From: Leucobacter chironomi DSM 19883
GTDB lineage: Bacteria > Actinomycetota > Actinomycetes > Actinomycetales > Microbacteriaceae
DNA length: 64,000 nucleotides
NCBI RefSeq assembly: GCF_000421845.1
Contig: NZ_ATXU01000007.1
Span: forward strand, 1 to 64,000
Direction: 5' to 3'
The notes beneath the pieces are model-generated. The model had not been told where the DNA came from and made no database searches. It saw nothing but the letters and a program-made list of their open reading frames with translations. Shown here piece by piece: positions 26,904 through 36,134 of the stretch. Made by a program: the position numbers and the translations under genes. The first letter of the stretch is position 1. Each line of letters starts with the position of its first letter.

Positions 26904-27671
26904 TCAGTTCGAGACGGGACGGAACCGCTCGACTCGGCGGATCGGCTCGCGCTGTCCGCCGACGTGCACGATCTCCTCGCCGTCGACGGTCAGCTGCGTG
27001 CCGTGCGCGCGCAGCGCGGCGACCTTGCGCTCGAACCAGGGGGAGATGTCGTATTCCTCGACCCGGTCGGCGGGATCGGCATCCGGCACGATCTCCCAGA
27101 ACGGCAGGTCGAGCGCGTGGGCGACGGCTCGCGACAGCCGGTGCGCGAAGCGGTGGTCCGGGTGGCCGTAGCCGCCCCCGTCGTCGTAGCTCACGATGGC
27201 CTGGGCGCCCGCCAGATAGGCGGCGGCGAGCAGGTCGTTGAGCGCTTCGACGGCGGGCGCACCGGTGAGGGCGTCTCCGCTCGCCTCGGACGCGGCCGTC
27301 GCACGACCATCGGGGCCCCAGGCCATGCCCGAGTCCTCGTAGATGGTGGGGGGCAGGCCCTCGGCGCGCGCGGGTTCGACGCCGAGGAAGGCGTGGCGCT
27401 CCACGCCCAGCATGCCGAGCGCCGTCTTCAGCTCGTTCTGCCGCACGACCGCGAGGCCGTGCGAGCCGGCGAGCGCCTGCAGCGGCCCCGGCGTCACCTC
27501 GCCCTGCTCGCCGCGGGTCAGGGTGACGAGCAGCGGCTCGAGCCCGACCTCGGCGAGCGCGGCGAGCGTGCCGCCGGTGCAGATGGTCTCGTCGTCGGGG
27601 TGCGCGTGCACGAACATCACGCGCGACCGCCCGCCGAACCAGGCCTTCGGGTCCACCGTTTGCTCACTCAT
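26904..27671 (-). CDS. PIG-L-family deacetylase (MshB-like)
   Basis: The 255-residue zinc-dependent N-deacetylase has the metal motif AHPDDE (23-28) and GHPDHR near residue 178. The family includes MshB, which removes acetyl from GlcNAc-inositol in mycothiol synthesis, and Mca, which acts on mycothiol conjugates. The length and the ISPWFERKVAALRAHGTQ end match the actinobacterial branch. The assignment to mycothiol is plausible but not proven, so no symbol is given. It lies 104 bp downstream of the CCA-adding enzyme. Confidence 0.85.
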   Translation of the reverse strand: MSEQTVDPKAWFGGRSRVMFVHAHPDDETICTGGTLAALAEVGLEPLLVTLTRGEQGEVTPGPLQALAGSHGLAVVRQNELKTALGMLGVERHAFLGVEPARAEGLPPTIYEDSGMAWGPDGRATAASEASGDALTGAPAVEALNDLLAAAYLAGAQAIVSYDDGGGYGHPDHRFAHRLSRAVAHALDLPFWEIVPDADPADRVEEYDISPWFERKVAALRAHGTQLTVDGEEIVHVGGQREPIRRVERFRPVSN

Positions 27672-27775
27672 CGCACTCTCCACCTTCGTTGCGTCGTTCG
27701 GGTCTCGCGGTTCTTTCGGATCAGCTCGCTCGGATCCCTCCGAAACGACGTCCTCGTCCGAACCATCGGGCCGGC

Positions 27776-29200
27776 TCAGTTCTGCTGCGCGTACCAGGCG
27801 CGCAGCCGCTCCTCGGCCGCGGCCTCTCCGATGGGCCCCTCGTCGAGGCGCACTTCGAGCAGGTACTTGTAGGCGCGTCCCACGAGCGGCCCGGGCGGGA
27901 TCTCGAGCAGGGCCATGATCCGCTCGCCGTCGAGTTCGGGCCGTACGGCGGCGAGCTCCTCGGCCTCGGCGAGTTCGCCGATGCGGCGCTCGATGTCGTC
28001 GTAGGCGTGGGCGAGGCGCTCGGCCTTGCGCCGATTGCGGGTGGTGACGTCGGCGCGGGTGAGGATGTGCAGACGGTCGAGCTCGTCGCCGGCGTCGCGC
28101 ACGTAGCGGCGCACGGCCGAGTCGGTCCACTGCTGATCGCTGTAGCCGAAGAAGCGCAGGTGCAGCTCGACGAGGCGGGCGGTGCGTTTGATGGTGTCGT
28201 TGTCGAAGCGCAGTTCGCGCAGGCGCTTCTTCACGAGCTTCGCGCCCACCACGTCGTGGTGGTGGAAGGTGACGCCGCCGTGCTCGAAGCGCCGCGTGGC
28301 CGGCTTGCCGATGTCGTGCAGCAGCGCAGCGATTCTGAGCACCACATCGGGGGAGGGCTCGTGCCCGCGCTCCTCTTCCAGCTCGATCGCCTGCCGCAGA
28401 ACGGTGAGGCTGTGCTCGTAGACGTCCTTGTGGCGGCCGTGGTCGTCCTGCGTGGAGGTGAGCGCCGTGAGCTCGGGCAGGAAGCGGTCGACGAGCCCCG
28501 TCTCCACGAGCAGCCGGATGCCCGGCACCGGGTCGGGGGTCGACAGCAGCTTCACGAACTCGTCGCGCACCCGCTCGGCGGAGATGATGTCGAGGCGCTC
28601 GGCGAGCTCCCACATCGACGCCTGCGTCTCCGGCACCACTTCGAAGCCGAGCTGCGATGCGAAGCGCGCGGCGCGCAGCATCCGCAGCGGGTCGTCGGTG
28701 AACGATGCTTCGGGGGAGCCGGGGGTGCGGATCCGCCCGGCGAGCAGATCCTCGATGCCGTCCGACACGTCGACGAGGCGCATCTCGGGCAGCATGAGCG
28801 CGAGCGCGTTGATGGTGAAGTCGCGGCGCACGAGGTCGCCCTCGATCGTGTCGCCGAAGCTCACTTCGGGTTTGCGCGAGTCGTCGCGGTAGGTCTCGGC
28901 GCGGTAGGTGGTGATCTCCACGGTCTCGCCGTGCAGCCGGGCTGCGATCGTGCCGAAGTCGCGGCCCACGTCCCACACGTTCTTCGTCAGCGTGTCGAGG
29001 ATCGCGCGCGTCTCATCGGGGTGGGCGGAGGTGGTGAAGTCGAGGTCGGTGACCGATCTGCCGAGCAGCGCGTCGCGCACGGGGCCGCCGACGAGCGCGA
29101 ACTCGTGGCCGCGGTCGGCGAACGCCTGGGCGAGGGTCGCGACCGGAGCGGAGGCCGCGATGGTGCGCAGCGCCAGCATGGATTCGGCGAGGGAGGGCAT
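27776..29200 (-). CDS. cca: CCA tRNA nucleotidyltransferase
   Basis: The 474-residue protein has a class II nucleotidyltransferase head (ALVGGPVRDALLGRSVTDLDF near residue 35), an RNA-binding region and an HD domain with ALLHDIGKP. It builds or repairs the 3' CCA of tRNAs. This matters here because the tRNA-Ala in the window does not encode CCA. The ATG at 29200 is preceded by TACCCT at 6 nt, so a leaderless start is likely; a GTG at 29221 is a possible longer start. In actinobacteria it is the usual left neighbour of the DUF6049-murJ-trxB group. Confidence 0.92.
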   Translation of the reverse strand: MPSLAESMLALRTIAASAPVATLAQAFADRGHEFALVGGPVRDALLGRSVTDLDFTTSAHPDETRAILDTLTKNVWDVGRDFGTIAARLHGETVEITTYRAETYRDDSRKPEVSFGDTIEGDLVRRDFTINALALMLPEMRLVDVSDGIEDLLAGRIRTPGSPEASFTDDPLRMLRAARFASQLGFEVVPETQASMWELAERLDIISAERVRDEFVKLLSTPDPVPGIRLLVETGLVDRFLPELTALTSTQDDHGRHKDVYEHSLTVLRQAIELEEERGHEPSPDVVLRIAALLHDIGKPATRRFEHGGVTFHHHDVVGAKLVKKRLRELRFDNDTIKRTARLVELHLRFFGYSDQQWTDSAVRRYVRDAGDELDRLHILTRADVTTRNRRKAERLAHAYDDIERRIGELAEAEELAAVRPELDGERIMALLEIPPGPLVGRAYKYLLEVRLDEGPIGEAAAEERLRAWYAQQN

Positions 29201-29240
29201 CCAACAAGGGTACCTGGGCACGCGTGTCGGGGGTGCTCCC

Positions 29241-29246
29241 TAGACT
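29241..29246 (+). promoter_or_regulatory. -10 box of the DUF6049 gene (leaderless)
   Basis: TAGACT is followed by 7 nt and the ATG at 29254. No ribosome site is seen. Confidence 0.55.
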
Positions 29247-29253
29247 GGTGCCC

Positions 29254-31422
29254 ATGTCGTCATCCGCCAGGTCTCGCGCGCGCTCGCTCATCGCGGCAGC
29301 GCTCTCGCTGGGCCTGCTGGGCGCCCCTGCGGCGGCGAAGGCGGCGACCGAGATGCCGGCCGCGAAGGCCGCCGATGCGACGGTGCTCGCGTCTCCGCGC
29401 GAGCCCGTGCTCGGCAGTGATGCGACGGAGCTGCAGGTCGACGTGCTGATCGACAATCGTGGTGCGCAGCCGCTGGCCGAGACCACGGTCGAGCTGGCGC
29501 TCGATCCGCGCCCGATCGAGTCCACCGACGACCTCGACGGCGTGTTCCCGCAGCACCCGCTCGATCTCGGGGAGGCGCAGCTCGGGGCCACTGCGGCCGG
29601 CACCGAGCAGACCACCACGATCACGGTGCCGCGCGACCGGCTGCCCTTCACCTCGGACACCCCCTCGGGCGTGTATCTGCTGCGGGTGTCGGTCTCGCCC
29701 GATCTCGATGCCACCGTGCCGCTCGTGTGGCAGGGCGGCACGTGGCCGGGCAAGGGCGGCGAGGGCCGACCCGTGCGACTCGGCATGATCGTGCCGATCG
29801 TGCTGCCGAGCGACATCCACACGCTGCCCACCCGTTCGCAGCTCGCGGAGCTGCAGCCGGGCTGGTCGCAGCTGCTCGACGAGGCGCGCAGCGCGCAGGC
29901 GACGCTCGCGATCGACCCCCGGGTCGTGGCCGGTATTCGCGCCTACGGCGACGAGGCGCCCGAGCCGACCCGGCAGTTCCTGGCGCGGCTCGAGGCGAGC
30001 ACGCTGCCGAATTTCCTGCTGCAGTTCGGCGATGCGGATCCCTCGGCCCAGGCCGACCTCGGCTTCTCCGCCCTGATGCAGCCGACCAACCTCGATTTCG
30101 TGACGCGGTTCGGCACCTTCACCGCCGAGACGGCGCCCGGCGATGGGGAGCCGGCTCCGAGCGGGTCCTCCGACGGTGCATCCGGGGCCGCCGTGGAGTC
30201 GGGGGCGACCGCGGGCGACGGACCCGCGGCGGGAGCCGCTGAGGACGGTGCCACCGGCAGCGAGGGCGATACCGGCAGCAACGGAGACGATACCGGCGCC
30301 GAGGGGGACGAGGGCGACGCGGCGGCGGCTCCCTCGCTCGCGCAGCTGCTGCAGTGGGACACCGTGAAGCCCACCGCCTGGCCCGCTGAGGGATCGGTGG
30401 ATCAGGCCACGCTCGACTTGCTGCGCGCGTCGAACATCGCCACCGTCGTGCTCGACTCCGAGAACGTCGACCGTTCGAGCGGCGGCCCCCGCGTCGCACT
30501 CGAACAGGGCACCGCGGTCATCACCGACGCAATGCTGGCCGACTCCGCGCGCACGGCGCTCGGAGCACCGAGCGAGGTGGGGCGCGCCGCCGGCCTCTCC
30601 CGGCTCGCGGCGCAGCTGCTGCTCGCGGCGCAAAGCGGATCCGGAGACCTCGTGCTCGGTCTCGATCGTGGCGCGGTCGGCGATACCGGCGATCCGGCCC
30701 TGCTCATCGAGCAGTTGCGCGCGCTCGACTGGGTCACCCCGACGCCCATCGCCGGGCTCGACGAGGGCACGGCGCTGCTGCGCGGCTCCGACACGCTCGA
30801 GGAGCGTCGCGAGCTGCTGCGGGCCGCGGTCGGCCGCGAGTCGTCGGTGAACGAGCTCGGCGCCGTGCTCGTGAACCCCGAATACCTGAGCGGATACCAG
30901 CGCACCCGCCTGCTCGAACTGTTCGCCACCCGATACGCGGCGCCCGGCGTCGACTTCGCCGAGGTCGCGGGGCAGTACCGGGAGCGCGACGCCGAGCTGC
31001 TGCAGGGCGTGCACGCGATCACGACCGAGCGCATGCAGCTCGTGGGCGCCTCGACCCGGGTGCCCGTGCAGCTGCACAACTCGCTGCCGTTCGAGGCCGT
31101 CGTCGACGTGCAGGCCGTTCCCTCCTCGGCGGGCCTCGCGGTCGAAGAGCCCCGCTTCGCGGGAGTCCTCGTGCCGCCGGAGGGCAACGAGCGGGTGCTC
31201 GTACCCGTGCACAGCCGCGTCTCGTCGGGGGAGTCGGGTCTCGTCGTGACGGTCGCGGCCGCTTCCGGCGATCTGACCGTGTTCACCGGCACACTGCCCA
31301 TCTCGATCCGCAGCGGAGTGGAGACGGTCGCGCTCACCGTGCTGGGTGTGCTCGCCTCGCTGCTGCTCGGCTTCGGCATCTACAGAAGCGTGCGCCGGCG
31401 CCGCCGCAGCGCCGCTGCCTGA
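29254..31422 (+). CDS. Secreted, membrane-anchored DUF6049-type protein
   Basis: The 722-residue protein has an N-terminal signal peptide (basic start, hydrophobic 12-25, AAAKA cut region). The large extracellular part begins with an immunoglobulin-like fold. A Gly/Asp/Glu-rich low-complexity stretch lies at about 300-352. One membrane helix (about 692-710) ends in a basic tail. The fold and place next to cca match the actinobacterial DUF6049 family near the cell-wall and origin genes. The function is unknown; a role in cell-envelope assembly is inferred from its usual neighbour murJ, which is absent here. Confidence 0.8.
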   Translation: MSSSARSRARSLIAAALSLGLLGAPAAAKAATEMPAAKAADATVLASPREPVLGSDATELQVDVLIDNRGAQPLAETTVELALDPRPIESTDDLDGVFPQHPLDLGEAQLGATAAGTEQTTTITVPRDRLPFTSDTPSGVYLLRVSVSPDLDATVPLVWQGGTWPGKGGEGRPVRLGMIVPIVLPSDIHTLPTRSQLAELQPGWSQLLDEARSAQATLAIDPRVVAGIRAYGDEAPEPTRQFLARLEASTLPNFLLQFGDADPSAQADLGFSALMQPTNLDFVTRFGTFTAETAPGDGEPAPSGSSDGASGAAVESGATAGDGPAAGAAEDGATGSEGDTGSNGDDTGAEGDEGDAAAAPSLAQLLQWDTVKPTAWPAEGSVDQATLDLLRASNIATVVLDSENVDRSSGGPRVALEQGTAVITDAMLADSARTALGAPSEVGRAAGLSRLAAQLLLAAQSGSGDLVLGLDRGAVGDTGDPALLIEQLRALDWVTPTPIAGLDEGTALLRGSDTLEERRELLRAAVGRESSVNELGAVLVNPEYLSGYQRTRLLELFATRYAAPGVDFAEVAGQYRERDAELLQGVHAITTERMQLVGASTRVPVQLHNSLPFEAVVDVQAVPSSAGLAVEEPRFAGVLVPPEGNERVLVPVHSRVSSGESGLVVTVAAASGDLTVFTGTLPISIRSGVETVALTVLGVLASLLLGFGIYRSVRRRRRSAAA

Positions 31423-31525
31423 GCGCGCCACGGTCCCCGCGGAATAGCCCGCGCCTAGGATTGGTTGTACCACCCGCGGCGGCCGACGGCCCGCCTCCCA
31501 CTCAGCATCGTGCGCGAGGAGCTCC

Positions 31526-32452
31526 ATGCACCAGATCATCATCATCGGTTCCGGCCCGGCCGGTTTCACCTCGGCCATCTACGCCGCCCGCGCGGGCCTG
31601 AAGCCGGTGCTCTTCGCGAGCTCGGTCGGCATCGGCGGCGAGCTGATGAACACCACCGATGTCGAGAACTTCCCCGGCTTCCCCGAGGGCATCCAGGGCC
31701 CCGACCTCATGCAGCGCATGCAGGAGCAGGCCGAGCGCTTCGGCACCGAGGTCGTCTACGACGACATCGTCGACGTCGACTTCTCGGGTGACGTCAAGCG
31801 GGTCACCGCGGGCGACGGCAGCGTGCACGAGGCCCGCACCGTGATCTACGCGACCGGTTCGGCGTACCGCAAGCTGGGGCTGTCCGACGAGGACCGCCTC
31901 TCCGGTCACGGCGTCTCCTGGTGCGCCACCTGCGACGGCTTCTTCTTCCGCGAGAAGACGATCGCTGTGGTCGGCGGCGGCGACTCCGCGATGGAGGAGG
32001 CCACCTTCCTCACCCGCTTCGCCGAGAAGGTCTACGTGATCCACCGGCGCGAGGAGCTGAAGGCGTCGAAGATCATGCAGCAGCGCGCCTTCGACAACGA
32101 GAAGATCGAGTTCATCTGGAACTCCGAGGTCGCCGCGATCCACGGCGCAGATGAGGTCACCGGCCTCACGCTGCGCAGCACCGTCGACGGCACCGAGCGG
32201 GAACTCCCGCTGCAGGGCCTCTTCATCGCGATCGGCAACGACCCGCGCACGCATCTCGTGCACGGCAAGCTCGATCTCACCGACGAGGGCACCATCGCCG
32301 TCGAGGGCCGCAGCTCGCGCACCTCGGTCGCCGGTGTCTTCGCGGCGGGCGACGTGGTCGACCCCACCTACCGGCAGGCCATCACGGCCGCAGGCTCGGG
32401 CACGGTCGCCGCGCTCGACGCCGAGCACTACCTGGCCGCCCTCGACGGCTGA
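31526..32452 (+). CDS. trxB: Thioredoxin-disulfide reductase
   Basis: The 308-residue FAD/NADPH enzyme has an N-terminal dinucleotide motif (IIGSGPAGFTSAIYAARAG). The redox pair is C133-A-T-C136 in WCATCDG, and a second dinucleotide motif is VVGGGDSAMEEA. It reduces TrxA in the cytoplasm. The ATG has gaggag upstream, and trxA follows after 31 bp. Confidence 0.96.
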   Translation: MHQIIIIGSGPAGFTSAIYAARAGLKPVLFASSVGIGGELMNTTDVENFPGFPEGIQGPDLMQRMQEQAERFGTEVVYDDIVDVDFSGDVKRVTAGDGSVHEARTVIYATGSAYRKLGLSDEDRLSGHGVSWCATCDGFFFREKTIAVVGGGDSAMEEATFLTRFAEKVYVIHRREELKASKIMQQRAFDNEKIEFIWNSEVAAIHGADEVTGLTLRSTVDGTERELPLQGLFIAIGNDPRTHLVHGKLDLTDEGTIAVEGRSSRTSVAGVFAAGDVVDPTYRQAITAAGSGTVAALDAEHYLAALDG

Positions 32453-32483
32453 GCCCCCCACCCGCGTACGAAGGAGAAGAACC

Positions 32484-32807
32484 ATGTCAGAACCCATCAA
32501 CGTCGACGAGCAGACCTTCGACAAGGTCGTCCTGCAGAGCGACATCCCCGTGCTGGTCGACTTCTGGGCGGCATGGTGCGGCCCGTGCCGTGCCGTAGCG
32601 CCCGTGCTCGACCAGATCGCGGCCGAGCAGGACGGCAAGCTGCGCATCGTCAAGCTGAACGTCGATGAGAACCCCAACCTCGCGGCGCAGTACCGCATCA
32701 CTTCCATCCCCGCGATGAAGGTGTTCAAGAACGGCGAAGAGGTGCGCGAGATCATCGGCGCCATGCCGAAGCCGATGATCGAGGAGCACCTCAACGGGAT
32801 CATCTGA
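32484..32807 (+). CDS. trxA: Thioredoxin
   Basis: The 107-residue protein is of normal length with the active site W31-C32-G-P-C35 and the cis-Pro loop ITSIPA. The ribosome site aaggaga is 6 nt upstream. It forms an operon with trxB and ends at a 12-bp hairpin. Confidence 0.96.
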   Translation: MSEPINVDEQTFDKVVLQSDIPVLVDFWAAWCGPCRAVAPVLDQIAAEQDGKLRIVKLNVDENPNLAAQYRITSIPAMKVFKNGEEVREIIGAMPKPMIEEHLNGII

Positions 32808-32868
32808 ACCGGCTCGCACCGCCGCTCCCGTTTGCGCTGATCGCGGTCAGTTGCGAAGGGAATGAACA

Positions 32869-32904
32869 TCGAACCCCGCCCGGGCAAGCTCCTGGGCGGG
32901 GTTC
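32869..32904 (+). terminator. Hairpin terminator after trxA
   Basis: Arms cgaaccccgccc (32869-32880) and gggcggggttcg (32893-32904) form a perfect 12-bp stem 61 bp after the stop. It also faces the convergent SRPBCC gene. Confidence 0.75.
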
Positions 32905-32974
32905 GTCGTGCTGGTCGGGCGCAACGCATCCAGCGCTGCACGAGCGTTCCCGCCGAGCCCGGGAATCGTCGCGG

Positions 32975-33415
32975 CTACTCGGCGAGCGCCGCCAAACGAT
33001 CGATCGACGCCCGCAACGACTCCGCCGTCGTCGCCCGCGCCCGGGCGAACCGCGACTCATCGGTGAGCTGCGACCAGTCGTAGACGTGCCGCACCAGCGT
33101 GCCAGCCGCAGCCGGTTCGAGCTCCCAGCGCCACACGTGCCCCCGCGGTTCCTCGCCCGCCGGAGCCGGCTTCCACGCGATCCGCCGCCCCTCCTCGAAC
33201 TCGATCACGTGATTCTCGCGGCCCTCGCCGTTGTGAATGCGCATCACGAACACCTCGCCCACGCCGCGGACCCGCTGCCCCCCGGGAGCCTCGACCAGGT
33301 TGTCGTTGCCATCCCAGCGAGGTTGCTGCGCCGGATCTGCGATCAGCTCGAAGATGGCGGCCGCATCGGCGGCGATCACACGTTCAGCGGTCACGATGCG
33401 GCTCTGCTCAGTCAT
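32975..33415 (-). CDS. SRPBCC-family protein (polyketide cyclase/START-like)
   Basis: The 146-residue protein has the START-like fold pattern. It has VIAADAAAIFELIADPAQQPRWDG at the N-terminus, the central strands IEFEEGRRIAWKP and HVWRWELEP, and a long C-terminal helix. Such proteins bind hydrophobic ligands, and no ligand can be predicted. The ATG at 33415 was preferred over a TTG 12 nt upstream. It lies downstream of parB by 66 bp on the same strand. Confidence 0.85.
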   Translation of the reverse strand: MTEQSRIVTAERVIAADAAAIFELIADPAQQPRWDGNDNLVEAPGGQRVRGVGEVFVMRIHNGEGRENHVIEFEEGRRIAWKPAPAGEEPRGHVWRWELEPAAAGTLVRHVYDWSQLTDESRFARARATTAESLRASIDRLAALAE

Positions 33416-33481
33416 GCCGCCAGTCAATCACACCGGGGGAGCCGCCGCCGTTCGCCGGCCTTCGGCCGCATCGCGGGGGAC

Positions 33482-34492
33482 TCAGCTGAAGCCGGGGTCT
33501 CCGAGCTCCGACAGAATGCGCTTGAGGTCGGCGATCGTCGCGAAGTCGATGATGATCTGCCCCTTCTTCGCGCCCAGCTTCACCGCCACCCGCGTGTCGA
33601 AACGATCGCCCAGACGATCCGCGATCTCACCGAGCTGCGCCTGCACGCCGCCCGCCCGCGGCTTCGGCACCCGACGCTTCGGCTCCTCCGACGCCGCAGC
33701 CTCCGCCGCCCGCACCGACAGGCCCTCGTTGACGATCTTCTCGGCGAGACGCTGCATCGACTCGCCATCGCCGTCGAGCGACAGGATCGCCCGCGCGTGA
33801 CCCGCCGACAGCACGCCCGCAGCCACCCGGGCCTGCACCTGCTCGGGCAGGCGCAGCAACCGGATCGTGTTGGAGATCTGCGGGCGCGAACGGCCGATCC
33901 GCTCAGCCAGCTGCTCCTGCGTGATGCCGAAATCGGCGAGCAGCTGCTGATACGCCGACGCCTCCTCCAACGGATTCAGCTGCGCACGGTGCAGGTTCTC
34001 GAGCAGCGCGTCGCGCAGCATGTGCTCATCGGCGGTGCTGCGAACGATCGCGGGGATCGTCTCCAGCCCCGCACGCTTCGAGGCGCGCAGACGTCGCTCG
34101 CCCATGATCAGCTCGTACCGGGGCTCGCCCTCCGCCGGGGCGGGCTCGATCGCGCGCACCACGATGGGCTGGAAGACGCCGAACTCGCGCACGCTGTGCG
34201 TCAGCTCCTCCAGCGCCTCCTCGTCGAACTCGGTGCGAGGCTGCGAACGGTTGGGCACCACCTCGGCGACCGGCAAGCGCGTCAGCTGCGCGCCGGGCAC
34301 CTCCTGCAGACGCGGGGCGTCGGTGGTCTCCGGCGCCGTATCTGTCGCCTCTTCGCTCTCGGCGGCGGCAACAGCGGCCGCGCCGTTGTTCGCGGGGAAG
34401 AACACGTCGACCGGGCGCTCCCCCGTCGAAGGCGCCTGCGGAATGAGCGCGCCGATCCCGCGGCCGAGCCCGCCTCGCTTCTTGGTCGCCAT
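33482..34492 (-). CDS. parB: Chromosome-partitioning protein ParB (CTPase, parS binder)
   Basis: The 336-residue protein begins with the ParA-contact peptide MATKKRGGLGRGIGALIP. A ParB/Srx CTPase domain follows (PNRSQPRTEFDEEALEEL and ELIMGERRLRASKRAG). Then come a helix-turn-helix (ITQEQLAERIGRSRPQISNTIRLL) and a C-terminal dimer domain. It loads on parS (GTTTCACGTGAAAC), three copies of which lie in this window, and spreads to organise the origin. It follows parA by two bases. Confidence 0.96.
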   Translation of the reverse strand: MATKKRGGLGRGIGALIPQAPSTGERPVDVFFPANNGAAAVAAAESEEATDTAPETTDAPRLQEVPGAQLTRLPVAEVVPNRSQPRTEFDEEALEELTHSVREFGVFQPIVVRAIEPAPAEGEPRYELIMGERRLRASKRAGLETIPAIVRSTADEHMLRDALLENLHRAQLNPLEEASAYQQLLADFGITQEQLAERIGRSRPQISNTIRLLRLPEQVQARVAAGVLSAGHARAILSLDGDGESMQRLAEKIVNEGLSVRAAEAAASEEPKRRVPKPRAGGVQAQLGEIADRLGDRFDTRVAVKLGAKKGQIIIDFATIADLKRILSELGDPGFS

Positions 34493-34494
34493 GC

Positions 34495-35412
34495 CTACGC
34501 CTCTCCGTCTTCGTGTGAGTCTGCCGCCTGCGGCGCACCCGCGCCGCGCTCCGCCATCTCGGCAGCCGCCTCCAGGTACGCGAGCGCACCGATCGAACCG
34601 CCGTCGTACGCGTGCACCGTCTGCCCGTAGCTCGGAGCCTCCGAGATCCGCACCGAACGCGGAATCACGGCGCCGAGCACCTGCTCGGGGAAGTGCGAAC
34701 GCACCTCGCCGGCGACCTCCTGCGCGAGATTGGTGCGCGCGTCGTACATGGTGAGCAGAATCGTGGAGATCGCAAGCCCCGGGTTGAGGTGCTTCTGGAT
34801 CAGCTGGATGTTGCCGAGCAGCTGGCTCAAGCCCTCCAGCGCGTAATACTCGCACTGGATCGGGATCAGCACCTCGTCAGCGGCGACGAAAGCGTTGACC
34901 GTCAGCAGCCCGAGCGACGGCGGGCAGTCGATGAACACGTAGTGGTAGGCGTGCTCGGCCTGCGCGAGGAAGCTCTGCAGAGCCGTGCGAAGGCGCTGCT
35001 CGCGCGCCACCAGGGAGACCAGCTCGATCTCGGCACCGGCCAGGTTGATCGTCGACGGCACGCAGAAGAGATTCTCGTGATCGGTGGTCGGCTGCAGCGC
35101 GTCATCGAGGCTGCTGTCTCCCAGCAGCACGTCGTAGACGCTCGTCACCTCCGGACGGTGCGGCACACCGAGCGCGGTGGAGGCGTTGCCCTGCGGATCG
35201 AGATCGATCACCAGCACCCGGGCACCGCGGCGAGCCAGCGCCGAAGCCAGATTCACCGTGGTGGTGGTCTTGCCGACGCCGCCCTTCTGGTTCGACACCG
35301 TGATGACGCGCGGCGCCGCGGGAAGCGGCGAGACCGTTTCGGCCAGTTTGCGGCGTCGCCGGATCTTGTCGACGAGGTGATCGCCGACGAGCGTCTTCTC
35401 CGCTTCAGCCAT
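34495..35412 (-). CDS. parA: Chromosome-partitioning ATPase ParA
   Basis: The 305-residue protein has the deviant Walker A KGGVGKTTTTVNLA near residue 58, DLDPQGNAST and FIDCPPSLGLLT. It moves ParB-bound origins along the nucleoid. Its first 8 bases overlap the end of rsmG. A TAAAAT box (35421-35426) ends 8 nt before the ATG, so a separate leaderless parAB promoter inside rsmG is possible. Confidence 0.96.
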   Translation of the reverse strand: MAEAEKTLVGDHLVDKIRRRRKLAETVSPLPAAPRVITVSNQKGGVGKTTTTVNLASALARRGARVLVIDLDPQGNASTALGVPHRPEVTSVYDVLLGDSSLDDALQPTTDHENLFCVPSTINLAGAEIELVSLVAREQRLRTALQSFLAQAEHAYHYVFIDCPPSLGLLTVNAFVAADEVLIPIQCEYYALEGLSQLLGNIQLIQKHLNPGLAISTILLTMYDARTNLAQEVAGEVRSHFPEQVLGAVIPRSVRISEAPSYGQTVHAYDGGSIGALAYLEAAAEMAERGAGAPQAADSHEDGEA

Positions 35413-36049
35413 GAGTACCGATTTTAGCCCGAAACACGCGTGTGGTCTCGGCCAGCTGCCCGGCGCCGAGCTCCTCCACCGCAACCTCGCGCACCCGATG
35501 CTTGCGCAGCACCTTCTCGGCGGCGTCGATCTCGCTCTGCACCGAGGTGCCCTTGAGGAACAGCATCTCGCCGCCGTCGCGCAGCAGGGGAGCGGTGAGC
35601 GGCACGAGCTTGCGCAGCGCCGTCACCGCACGCGCGGTGACCTGGTCCACCTCGAAGGCGCCGTGGTACTCCTCGGCACGGCCCCGCAGCACCTCGACAT
35701 TGTCGAGCTGCAGGCGCTCGACCTGCTCGTTCAGCCAGTTGCAGCGGCGCTCCATCGGCTCGATGAGCCTGAACTCCGCGTCGGGGCGCACGATCGCCAG
35801 TACCAGGCCCGGCATCCCGCCCCCCGTGCCGATATCGGCGACCTTCGCCCCCGCCGTGACGAGCGGAGCGAGAATCGCACTGTTCAGCAGGTGACGCGTC
35901 CAGAGGCGCGGCGGTTCGAGCGGTCCGATCAGACCGAGCTCCTCGCCGCGCGCGCCGAGATCCCGCGCGAAGTCGCGCAGCACCTCGATGCGGTCGCCGG
36001 CGATCTCCGCTGCGGCGGTCGGTTCGACCTCAAGCTGGGTCTCGCTCAC
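35405..36049 (-). CDS. rsmG: 16S rRNA m7G527 methyltransferase
   Basis: The 214-residue GidB/RsmG protein has the SAM motif VADIGTGGGMPGLVLAI and the conserved LLNSAILAP helix. It methylates G527 of 16S rRNA, and loss gives low-level streptomycin resistance in relatives. It is placed between jag and parA, the standard order. A perfect parS lies 57 bp before its start. Confidence 0.95.
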   Translation of the reverse strand: MSETQLEVEPTAAAEIAGDRIEVLRDFARDLGARGEELGLIGPLEPPRLWTRHLLNSAILAPLVTAGAKVADIGTGGGMPGLVLAIVRPDAEFRLIEPMERRCNWLNEQVERLQLDNVEVLRGRAEEYHGAFEVDQVTARAVTALRKLVPLTAPLLRDGGEMLFLKGTSVQSEIDAAEKVLRKHRVREVAVEELGAGQLAETTRVFRAKIGTHG

Positions 36050-36106
36050 TGCGCCCCCTTCGCGTTCGTGTGTGCAGTCGTGCTCAGGCAGCGAGCCCGC
36101 AGCGGC

Positions 36107-36120
36107 GTTTCACGTGAAAC
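36107..36120. promoter_or_regulatory. parS site 1
   Basis: GTTTCACGTGAAAC is a perfect 14-bp palindrome identical to the bacterial parS core. It sits in the short gap between rsmG and jag, about 2 kb from parB and 2.7 kb from dnaA. Confidence 0.93.
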
Positions 36121-36134
36121 GCGCGCGCAGCCCC

